From assembly GCA_030426005.1 (NCBI GenBank), contig JAUHZM010000180.1:1-6437 (forward strand): a DNA stretch of 6,437 bases, read 5' to 3'. The notes under the pieces are model-generated. The model was not told the DNA's origin, did no database searches, and saw nothing but the letters and a program-made list of their open reading frames with translations. A program made the translations under genes and the position numbers. Numbering within the stretch: position 1 is the first letter of the stretch; each line of letters begins with the position of its first letter. Shown here in pieces: positions 1 to 5,361 of this stretch. This DNA comes from Gammaproteobacteria bacterium. Lineage in GTDB: Bacteria; Pseudomonadota; Gammaproteobacteria; Arenicellales; Arenicellaceae.

Positions 1-545
1 TGTTTTTTGTTCAGTTTTCCGCTGATTCTAGCTCGTCCGGTGTGTAGTAATCGAATATAGGCCTCTTTTTTACTGTTCTCTCCGCAGACGTAAAAGCCGG
101 CACTTCTCGCGTGCCCGTCCTCAAAGAATCGCAAGCGGCCACGCTGGTTAAAAACGACGCGCACCTGCTCGTTTATTTCAAGCTGACGTATGAGAAGGTC
201 ACTGGCGTCCAAACGGTTATTGCCGTTATTGTCAGCGAAAAGTATTAAGCCATGAAGCCATTGTTTATTGGCTTGACGATTCTGCTCGCATTCCTCAAGT
301 TTTGGGTCTGTTGCAGCACAGACGATGACGGTGGTTTGATGGCTGAGCGCATGGGAACGAGCTTGAAAGAGCGCGGTGTGCAGTGTGTTTGCGTTGGCGC
401 GGATAGTTGTATTGGCGATAAACGCACCAAACTTGGGTGCGGCGATCGCGGTCATGACACCGAGCAACGACACCGATAACATAAGTTCGAGTAGAGTGAA
501 TGCACGCGCAGGTTTGCCACGCGAATGGGGGTGCGAAATAAGCAT
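1..545 (-). CDS. fimT: Type IV minor pilin, GspH/FimT family (3' end beyond window)
   Basis: Reading the minus strand from ATG at 545 gives 181 open codons to the left edge with no stop. The N-terminus has a short basic leader and the prepilin signature AFTLLELM (residues 15-22), with the conserved Glu20 at +5 of the mature protein. A hydrophobic helix (about 16-37) follows and would anchor the pilin in the inner membrane until pilus assembly. The rest fits the GspH/FimT domain: Cys76 and Cys86, a W96-x-x-G-x-x-x-F103 segment, an Asp/Asn-rich loop (105-116), Cys154 and a C-terminal GRAR (170-173) in a basic tail. FimT-like minor pilins belong to type IV pilus machinery, and some bind DNA during natural transformation. 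The start is set by GGAGG seven bases upstream. The tail suggests the stop lies just outside the window. It is divergent from uvrB. A type II secretion pseudopilin (GspH) is the main alternative, so the symbol is tentative. Confidence 0.85.
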   Translation of the reverse strand, partial: MLISHPHSRGKPARAFTLLELMLSVSLLGVMTAIAAPKFGAFIANTTIRANANTLHTALFQARSHALSHQTTVIVCAATDPKLEECEQNRQANKQWLHGLILFADNNGNNRLDASDLLIRQLEINEQVRVVFNQRGRLRFFEDGHARSAGFYVCGENSKKEAYIRLLHTGRARISGKLNKK

Positions 546-552
546 AGCGTTT

Positions 553-557
553 CCTCC
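553..557 (-). promoter_or_regulatory. Ribosome binding site of the pilin gene
   Basis: The minus strand reads GGAGG, then AAACGCT, then ATG. This is a strong Shine-Dalgarno sequence with seven-base spacing, and it fixes the pilin start at 545. The other nearby minus-strand ATG (at 559) is in a different frame. Confidence 0.8.
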
Positions 558-579
558 ATGAAACGAGTTATTTTGATTT

Positions 580-596
580 GTGTCTTTCCCTGACAC
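580..596. repeat. Short inverted repeat in the divergent intergenic region
   Basis: GTGTC and GACAC form perfect 5-bp arms separated by seven bases. The element lies 35-51 bases upstream of the pilin start, downstream of the proposed pilin promoter. It could be a small operator or could be chance; arms this short are not strong evidence. Confidence 0.3.
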
Positions 597-604
597 GGTT
601 TGCC

Positions 605-633
605 ACTCTAGACCAAATTCATTGCTAACTCAA
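605..633 (-). promoter_or_regulatory. Candidate sigma70 promoter for the pilin gene
   Basis: On the minus strand TTGAGT (-35-like, 628-633) and TAGAGT (-10-like, 605-610) are separated by exactly 17 bases. Each hexamer matches the sigma70 consensus at four of six positions. Transcription would start near 598 and give a leader of about 53 bases before the strong ribosome binding site. This is a prediction from spacing and consensus only. Confidence 0.3.
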
Positions 634-637
634 GGTC

Positions 638-656
638 TGCACCTCTGGAGGCTGCA
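638..656. repeat. Near-palindrome upstream of uvrB
   Basis: TGCA-CCTC-TG-GAGG-C-TGCA is an almost perfect dyad broken by one extra C. It sits 55-73 bases upstream of the uvrB start, in the shared regulatory region of the divergent pair. It does not resemble the LexA box of Gammaproteobacteria (CTGT-N8-ACAG). It may be an operator for an unidentified regulator. Confidence 0.3.
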
Positions 657-679
657 TATCGCCTTACGCTGTGTTGATT

Positions 680-685
680 TATACT
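680..685 (+). promoter_or_regulatory. Candidate -10 element for uvrB
   Basis: TATACT matches the sigma70 -10 consensus at five of six positions and lies 25 bases before the uvrB ATG, which would give a short leader of about 19 bases. No good -35 hexamer stands at 16-18 bases upstream, so the promoter is weak, activator-dependent or elsewhere. Confidence 0.3.
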
Positions 686-710
686 ACCGGGCTGGAAAAC
701 AGTTGTCTGA

Positions 711-2717
711 ATGGTTATGAAGCGCGAATTTAAGTTGGTCAGTGAGTATACGCCGTCTGGAGATCAGCCCGGTGCGATCACCGCGCTGGTGGAGGGGCTG
801 AATAATGGGGAGGCATTCCAGACCTTGTTGGGCGTCACAGGGTCGGGCAAAACCTTCACCATGGCGAATGTGATTCAGGCGGTACAACGGCCCACCATCT
901 TGATGGCGCCGAACAAAACCCTTGCTGCGCAATTGTATTCTGAGATGCGTGACTTCTTTCCGCACAACGCCGTGGAGTATTTTGTTTCCTACTACGACTA
1001 TTATCAGCCTGAGGCCTACGTGCCGAGTTCAGACACGTTTATTGAGAAAGACGCCTCGATCAATGAGCATATTGACCAAATGCGTTTATCAGCCACTAAA
1101 GCGATTTTGGAGCGCGAGGATGTCATCATTGTAGCCACTGTGTCGGCAATTTACGGTTTGGGTGATCCGAGTGCGTATCATGAAATGATTCTGCATTTAA
1201 GTGTGGGTGACATCATGGATCAGCGCGCGATCCTGAAGCGCTTGGCAGAACTACAGTACACGCGTAACGACACGGAGCTAAAGCGTGCCACATTCCGAGT
1301 ACGCGGAGACGTCATCGATATCTTCCCAGCGGAATCAGAGCGCTACGCTATTCGCGTCGAACTGTTTGGGGACGATGTGGAGAAGATTTCTCGCTTTGAT
1401 CCGCTGACCGGCGCTATCGAGGAAGACCTGCGCCGCGTGACTGTATTCCCGAAATCACACTATGTAACCCCACGATCGCGCGTGCTGGCAGCGTGCGAGC
1501 AGATTCGTGACGAGTTGCGTGAGCGTTTGAGCCAGTTGCGTGAGTTGGATAAATTAGTCGAGGCTCAGCGCCTGGAGCAGCGCACCTTATTTGATCTGGA
1601 AATGATGCAGGAGCTGGGGTACTGCAACGGTATTGAGAACTATTCACGCTTTCTGTCTGGCGCGCTACCAGGGGAGCCACCGCCGACCCTGATCAATTAT
1701 TTGCCACCGAATGCGATTATGATTCTAGATGAGAGTCATGTCTTGGTGCCACAGCTGGGGGCGATGTATAAAGGTGATCGCTCGCGTAAAGAAACGCTGG
1801 TTGAGTACGGCTTTAGATTGCCGTCTGCGATGGATAATAGACCACTGAAATTTGAAGAGTTTCGACAGCTCATGCCGCAAACTGTGTTTGTTTCGGCGAC
1901 ACCGGGCGATTACGAGCTGGAGCAAAACCCGGATACCATCGATCAGGTAGTGCGCCCCACGGGCTTGGTTGATCCAGAGATCGAGGTCAGGCCGGTTGGC
2001 ACTCAGGTGGATGATGTGTTGTCGGAGATTAATTTGCGCGTGGAACGCAATGAGCGTGTGCTGATCACCACCTTGACCAAGCGCATGTCGGAAGACTTAA
2101 CCGATTATTTGACCGATGCGGGTGTTAAGGTGCGGTATCTCCACTCTGACATTGATACCGTGGAGCGGGTTGAAATTATTCGTGATCTGCGAGCGGGTGA
2201 ATTTGATGTGTTGGTCGGAATTAACTTATTACGAGAAGGCCTGGATATGCCAGAAGTCTCACTGGTGGCCATTTTGGACGCCGACAAAGAGGGCTTTCTG
2301 CGTTCCACACGTTCATTGATCCAAACCATTGGTCGCGCGGCTCGAAACTTAAACGGCAAGGCCATTTTGTATGCCGATCGCATCACACGCTCTATGAAGG
2401 TCGCCATCGATGAAACCGAGCGGCGGCGAAAAAAACAACAGGCATACAATAAAAAGCACGGCATTGTGCCGAAGAGCGTATCCAAAGCGGTGCGCGATAT
2501 TATTGATGGGGCGACCAGCGATGCCGCTAATGAGTTGGCGAAGATCAAGCCGACTCGAGACGCACTAGATCCGGTGACTGATCCGCAAGAGTTTAAGCGC
2601 TTGATGCAATCGTTGGAAAAAGAGATGTATGAGTTCGCCGAAAATCTCGAGTTTGAGAAAGCCGCACAAACGCGTGACCGCATCGAGGAGCTGCGCGCTG
2701 GCTATCTCAAAAGTTGA
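711..2717 (+). CDS. uvrB: UvrABC excinuclease subunit B
   Basis: This cytoplasmic protein is the damage-verifying helicase-like subunit of nucleotide excision repair. It is loaded by UvrA, opens the duplex at the lesion and recruits the nuclease UvrC. At 668 residues it has the normal family length. The sequence shows the Q-motif-like start (SGDQPGAI, 16-23), Walker A GVTGSGKT (41-48), the beta-hairpin YYDYYQPEAYVP (94-105) that is inserted between the strands, the Walker B-type DESH (340-343), SATP (395-398), helicase motifs GINLLREGLDMPE (503-515) and QTIGRAARN (538-546), and the C-terminal UVR domain (about 633-668) that contacts UvrC. All catalytic motifs are intact. Start choice is uncertain: ATG 711 and ATG 717 are in frame, and neither has a good Shine-Dalgarno sequence (GGAAAA at 694 is distant). 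The 717 start gives the more typical N-terminus. No canonical SOS box was found in 546-710. Confidence 0.98.
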   Translation: MVMKREFKLVSEYTPSGDQPGAITALVEGLNNGEAFQTLLGVTGSGKTFTMANVIQAVQRPTILMAPNKTLAAQLYSEMRDFFPHNAVEYFVSYYDYYQPEAYVPSSDTFIEKDASINEHIDQMRLSATKAILEREDVIIVATVSAIYGLGDPSAYHEMILHLSVGDIMDQRAILKRLAELQYTRNDTELKRATFRVRGDVIDIFPAESERYAIRVELFGDDVEKISRFDPLTGAIEEDLRRVTVFPKSHYVTPRSRVLAACEQIRDELRERLSQLRELDKLVEAQRLEQRTLFDLEMMQELGYCNGIENYSRFLSGALPGEPPPTLINYLPPNAIMILDESHVLVPQLGAMYKGDRSRKETLVEYGFRLPSAMDNRPLKFEEFRQLMPQTVFVSATPGDYELEQNPDTIDQVVRPTGLVDPEIEVRPVGTQVDDVLSEINLRVERNERVLITTLTKRMSEDLTDYLTDAGVKVRYLHSDIDTVERVEIIRDLRAGEFDVLVGINLLREGLDMPEVSLVAILDADKEGFLRSTRSLIQTIGRAARNLNGKAILYADRITRSMKVAIDETERRRKKQQAYNKKHGIVPKSVSKAVRDIIDGATSDAANELAKIKPTRDALDPVTDPQEFKRLMQSLEKEMYEFAENLEFEKAAQTRDRIEELRAGYLKS

Positions 2718-2719
2718 TG

Positions 2720-2739
2720 CGGTCAACACCGATTATTTT
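2720..2739 (+). terminator. Weak candidate terminator after uvrB
   Basis: Three bases after the uvrB stop, CGGT and ACCG can pair around a CAAC loop, followed by ATTATTTT. The stem is only four base pairs, so this is at best a weak rho-independent terminator. Some read-through into the transporter gene is possible. Confidence 0.25.
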
Positions 2740-2804
2740 GATCTTCGAGTAGGGGAAAATCACCGCGGTATGCTCATTGTAAACACAAGCCTAACTTTTA
2801 GCCC

Positions 2805-2808
2805 GGAG
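2805..2808 (+). promoter_or_regulatory. Ribosome binding site of the TSUP transporter gene
   Basis: GGAG stands 11 bases before GTG 2820 and 14 bases before ATG 2823. The spacing favours the GTG start slightly. The two starts differ by one residue, so the protein is hardly affected. Confidence 0.5.
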
Positions 2809-2819
2809 TACCAAGCCCA

Positions 2820-3581
2820 GTGATGGAGACTTTTGAGATATCGATGCTGTCGATTCTGGTGCTCGTGGCGGTTGCAATCGTCGCCGGTTACATCGATACC
2901 CTGGTTGGTGGCGGTGGTTTGATCACCATTCCAGCGTTGCTGGCGGCTGGGATTCCACCAATCTATGCCTTAGGTACCAATAAACTGCAGGCGGTAGCGG
3001 GCAGTGGTACCGCGTCCCTGACCTTGCTGCTTAAACGAAAAGTTCAGTTTGCGGATGTGCGCTGGTGGATGTTAGCTGCGTTCATTGGGTCCGCGGTGGG
3101 GTCAATAGCTGTGCAGTTTATCGACAGCAGCGCGCTGCGGGTTTTGATTCCCATCGTCATTATTGGAATCGCGATCTACTTTTTGTTTATGCCCCGCAAT
3201 ATCGAACCGGATCGAAAACCGCGTTTGGGACGTACAGCGTACGGTTTAAGCGCTGTACCCGGTGTTGGATTCTACGATGGCATGTTTGGCCCGGGTACTG
3301 GATCGTTTTTTGTGTGGGCAGGTGTCGCTTTGCGTGGTCAAACTATGGTGCCAGCAACCATCGTGGCCAAAACATTGAATTTCGCCACCAATATAGCCTC
3401 ATTATTGGTGTTTATCGCCTTCGGTAAGGTGTTATGGCTAATCGGCGGCGCCATGATAGTGGGGCAATTCATCGGGGCCAGTTTGGGGGCGCGCACCTTG
3501 CTGAAGATTGACCCATCGGTTCTACGTTATCTGGTCATAGTTATGTGCGGGATTATTCTACTAGCATGGTGGCGACAATGA
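2820..3581 (+). CDS. TauE/SafE (TSUP) family membrane transporter, YfcA-like
   Basis: The 253-residue protein is almost entirely hydrophobic, with about seven or eight membrane segments, and is expected in the inner membrane. It shows the internal duplication typical of the TSUP (formerly DUF81) family. The first half has GYIDTLVGGGGLITIP (23-38) and LGTNKLQAVAGSGTAS (51-66). The second half mirrors it with GVGFYDGMFGPGTGSFF (148-164) and VAKTLNFATNIASL (182-195). Members move sulfite, sulfonates or other small organic anions, but the substrate of YfcA-like members is mostly unknown and cannot be inferred here. The coding region begins 102 bases after uvrB and ends 36 bases before the sigma factor gene, with no terminator seen between, so it may share a transcript with the signalling genes. 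Start is GTG 2820 or ATG 2823. Confidence 0.92.
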   Translation: MMETFEISMLSILVLVAVAIVAGYIDTLVGGGGLITIPALLAAGIPPIYALGTNKLQAVAGSGTASLTLLLKRKVQFADVRWWMLAAFIGSAVGSIAVQFIDSSALRVLIPIVIIGIAIYFLFMPRNIEPDRKPRLGRTAYGLSAVPGVGFYDGMFGPGTGSFFVWAGVALRGQTMVPATIVAKTLNFATNIASLLVFIAFGKVLWLIGGAMIVGQFIGASLGARTLLKIDPSVLRYLVIVMCGIILLAWWRQ

Positions 3582-3606
3582 TTCGACAGAGCCACTTGCT
3601 ATGCCT

Positions 3607-3612
3607 AAGGGG
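3607..3612 (+). promoter_or_regulatory. Ribosome binding site of the sigma factor gene
   Basis: AAGGGG lies five bases before ATG 3618 and supports this start. The 36-base gap after the transporter gene holds no recognisable promoter, which hints at co-transcription. Confidence 0.6.
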
Positions 3613-3617
3613 ATGGT

Positions 3618-4214
3618 ATGACTGACCACATTGCCTCTGAATTCTTGAAGTATCGTCGGGTGATCGCGTCGTTGCTCAGCAAGCTACGTCCGCGCGCCAG
3701 CGTGCAAGATATAGAGGACATTCTGCAGGAAACGTATATCAACACCTATCAGTCTTCCCTCAAACAGGATATCGCCTTTCCAAAAGCGTTTATGGTTAAG
3801 ACTGCAATTCGGCTTGCCAATCGACACATCGCAGTTGCACAGCGTGTTGATTGCGACGAATTGATCGAAGAACGATCAGATGAACATGGTTTTTTGTTTA
3901 ATGCACAGCAGTTCGCCAGTCAAACCGAACAAGAGGTCCTGAGCCGCGAAGAGTTTGGTTTCTTGTGTGAGGCGGTCGGTGAGTTGCCGACTCAGTGTCG
4001 AAAAGTTTTTATTCTCAAGAAAGTTTATGGCTTATCTCAGCGCGAGATAGCTAAACGCCTTGGGATCAGTGAAAGCACGGTTGAAAAACACGTGGCGAAG
4101 GGTTTGTTACGAACCATTCAGAGTTACAACGCACAGCACGTGGAGACGGGCGAAGCAAGCTCGGCGACGGTGTACGATTTAAGCGCGGCCAATGGCGGTC
4201 GCGGAGAAAGGTAG
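3618..4214 (+). CDS. ECF sigma factor, FecI-like (cell-surface signalling)
   Basis: This is a 198-residue extracytoplasmic-function sigma factor that would direct RNA polymerase to the receptor gene once freed or activated by the adjacent FecR protein. Region 2 is visible around residues 8-75, with the acidic core-binding segment DIEDILQETYINTYQ (31-45). Region 4 spans about 112-168, with LPTQCRKVFILKK (123-135) followed by the helix-turn-helix LSQREIAKRLGISESTVEKH (139-158). The domain pair and its place directly before fecR assign it to the FecI group. The protein ends with about 28 residues beyond region 4 (171-198), polar and low in hydrophobics, so it is somewhat longer than E. coli FecI (about 173 residues). 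The role of that tail is unknown. The stop is six bases from the fecR start, so the two are almost certainly one operon. Confidence 0.93.
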   Translation: MTDHIASEFLKYRRVIASLLSKLRPRASVQDIEDILQETYINTYQSSLKQDIAFPKAFMVKTAIRLANRHIAVAQRVDCDELIEERSDEHGFLFNAQQFASQTEQEVLSREEFGFLCEAVGELPTQCRKVFILKKVYGLSQREIAKRLGISESTVEKHVAKGLLRTIQSYNAQHVETGEASSATVYDLSAANGGRGER

Positions 4215-4220
4215 AGCGGA

Positions 4221-5261
4221 ATGCAGACGTTATTATTTCCAAATCAAGAGGTAGTCCTCAGTCGCGCGACGACTTGGATCGCTAAAATAGATCGCGGTTT
4301 GAGTGCTGAGGAGCAGCGAGCTTTGGCACAGTGGCTGGAAGAGTCCCCACATCACGGTGAGGCGCTGGTTCAGTGCGCTTCGATGTGGGACATGCTGGAT
4401 ATTTTGCAGCCGATTGCCAAATTGATGCCGATGCAGGACTTTGATATTGAGTCTGAGACTGATATGCCAAAGAAATCGAAGATGGGGCGGGTGGCAGGTT
4501 TCGCGCTCGCCGCATCCGTGGCAGCTATTACTGCGTTCAGCATGATCGCATTTTTACCAAAACCTGAATCAAATCAATCGCCTGTTACAGCGCAAGCAAC
4601 GCCTAGAATCATCCAGCATTATCAAACCGGTGTTGGTGAGACTACGGTGTTTGCGCTCAGTGATGGCAGCTTGATGCAGTTAAATACCAACTCGAAGGTG
4701 GCAGTGGAGTACACCACGAACGCACGGAATATTAACTTGTTGCAAGGCGAGGTCTACGTGGATGTAGCTAAAGATGTCAACAAACCGTTTACCGTGGAAT
4801 CTGGCGCTGACCGGGTCACCGCCGTCGGCACTGCCTTTAGTGTTGATCGTCGGGCTGATGACGAAACTGAGGTGATTGTCACCGAAGGAACTGTGCGTGT
4901 GAATCGCCGTACCGACGAAGCAGGGCAGCGTTATGATGATTTATACCTAACGCCTGGCCAACGACTGCTGGTCGGTGATGCGCTACCCCAATTATCAATC
5001 GACGACGATCCAGAGAGTGCCTTGGCTTGGCGAGAAGGGATGATTGTGTTCCGAGGAGAGCCGTTACGAGAAGCAATTCGCGAAATCGATCGTTACACCG
5101 CGTTATCATTTGAAATTACTGATCCTCAGCTTGCGGAGATCCCGGTCGGCGGTTACTTCAAAACAGGTGATTTGGATCAGTTGTTGGCAATACTCGAACA
5201 GAACTTCGGTGTAGCGCATACACGACAGGGAAATCAGGTCCTGCTATCTCGTGCACAGTAA
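4221..5261 (+). CDS. FecR-type transmembrane anti-sigma/sigma regulator
   Basis: The 346-residue protein has the FecR layout. The N-terminal cytoplasmic DUF4880-type domain (about 13-62) carries the conserved tryptophans W19, W38 and W56, which in FecR relatives contact the sigma factor. A single membrane helix follows (about 91-112), then a periplasmic FecR domain (about 134-235) with ALSDGSLMQLNTNSKV (145-160) and VTAVGTAFSV (199-208), and a C-terminal DUF4974/STN-like domain (about 273-344). It should hold the sigma factor inactive, or license it, according to the state of the outer-membrane receptor. The G203-T204 pair matches the position of self-cleavage in FoxR-like relatives. The ribosome binding site GGAGAAAGG (4203-4211) overlaps the end of the sigma gene, which suggests translational coupling. 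No twin-arginine motif precedes the membrane helix. Confidence 0.94.
   Translation: MQTLLFPNQEVVLSRATTWIAKIDRGLSAEEQRALAQWLEESPHHGEALVQCASMWDMLDILQPIAKLMPMQDFDIESETDMPKKSKMGRVAGFALAASVAAITAFSMIAFLPKPESNQSPVTAQATPRIIQHYQTGVGETTVFALSDGSLMQLNTNSKVAVEYTTNARNINLLQGEVYVDVAKDVNKPFTVESGADRVTAVGTAFSVDRRADDETEVIVTEGTVRVNRRTDEAGQRYDDLYLTPGQRLLVGDALPQLSIDDDPESALAWREGMIVFRGEPLREAIREIDRYTALSFEITDPQLAEIPVGGYFKTGDLDQLLAILEQNFGVAHTRQGNQVLLSRAQ
5229..5253 (+). promoter_or_regulatory. Candidate ECF-sigma promoter for the receptor gene
   Basis: GGAAAT (5229-5234), identical to the -35 element described for E. coli fecA, is followed after 15 bases by CGTG (5250-5253), close to the CGTC core common at ECF -10 elements. 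It lies inside the end of fecR and would place the transcript start near 5260, about 100 bases before the receptor ATG. The match is short and could be chance. Confidence 0.25.
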
Positions 5262-5281
5262 GGCCTATGGTCGTCAAAGAC

Positions 5282-5293
5282 AGTCGTCCGACT
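5282..5293. repeat. Short palindrome AGTCG-TC-CGACT
   Basis: A perfect 5-bp dyad with a two-base centre lies in the fecR-receptor intergenic region. GTCGTC also occurs twice here (5270-5275 and 5283-5288). Possible operator half-sites; no known regulator is recognised. Confidence 0.3.
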
Positions 5294-5320
5294 AAGTGAA
5301 TCCTTAAGCCTAACGCCTTC

Positions 5321-5350
5321 ACGCAGTAGCACAGTTTGTTGATACTGCGT
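5321..5350 (+). repeat. Perfect 8-bp inverted repeat before the receptor gene
   Basis: ACGCAGTA (5321-5328) and TACTGCGT (5343-5350) are exact reverse complements with 14 bases between them. The second arm ends 11 bases before the receptor ATG, so an RNA hairpin here would border the ribosome-landing site. As DNA it could be a two-turn operator. There is no T-run after it (AAAATCG follows), so it is not a standard terminator. Confidence 0.55.
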
Positions 5351-5361
5351 AAAATCGCCGG

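Noticed and set aside
252..479. Plus-strand open frame of 75 codons at the left edge
   Set aside because: It lies opposite the minus-strand pilin gene, which has a strong ribosome binding site and family motifs. The plus-strand reading shows no domain.
669..684. Possible LexA box before uvrB
   Set aside because: Only the first half (CTGT) fits; the second half reads ATAC instead of ACAG, so it is not a credible site.
2105..2683. Long minus-strand open frame of 192 codons opposite the end of uvrB
   Set aside because: It is antisense to strongly conserved UvrB motifs, has a low-complexity Ser/Arg-rich composition and resembles no known protein; a shadow of the real gene.
2762..2769. ACCGCGGT palindrome between uvrB and the transporter gene
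   Set aside because: An 8-base palindrome is too short to support as a site, and no T-run follows to make it a terminator.
3601..3621. Six-codon leader frame whose TGA overlaps the sigma start
   Set aside because: It has no ribosome binding site of its own, and so short a frame is expected by chance.
5262..5361. Fur box before the receptor gene
   Set aside because: No segment resembles the GATAAT-type Fur repeat, so iron control through Fur at this position is not supported.
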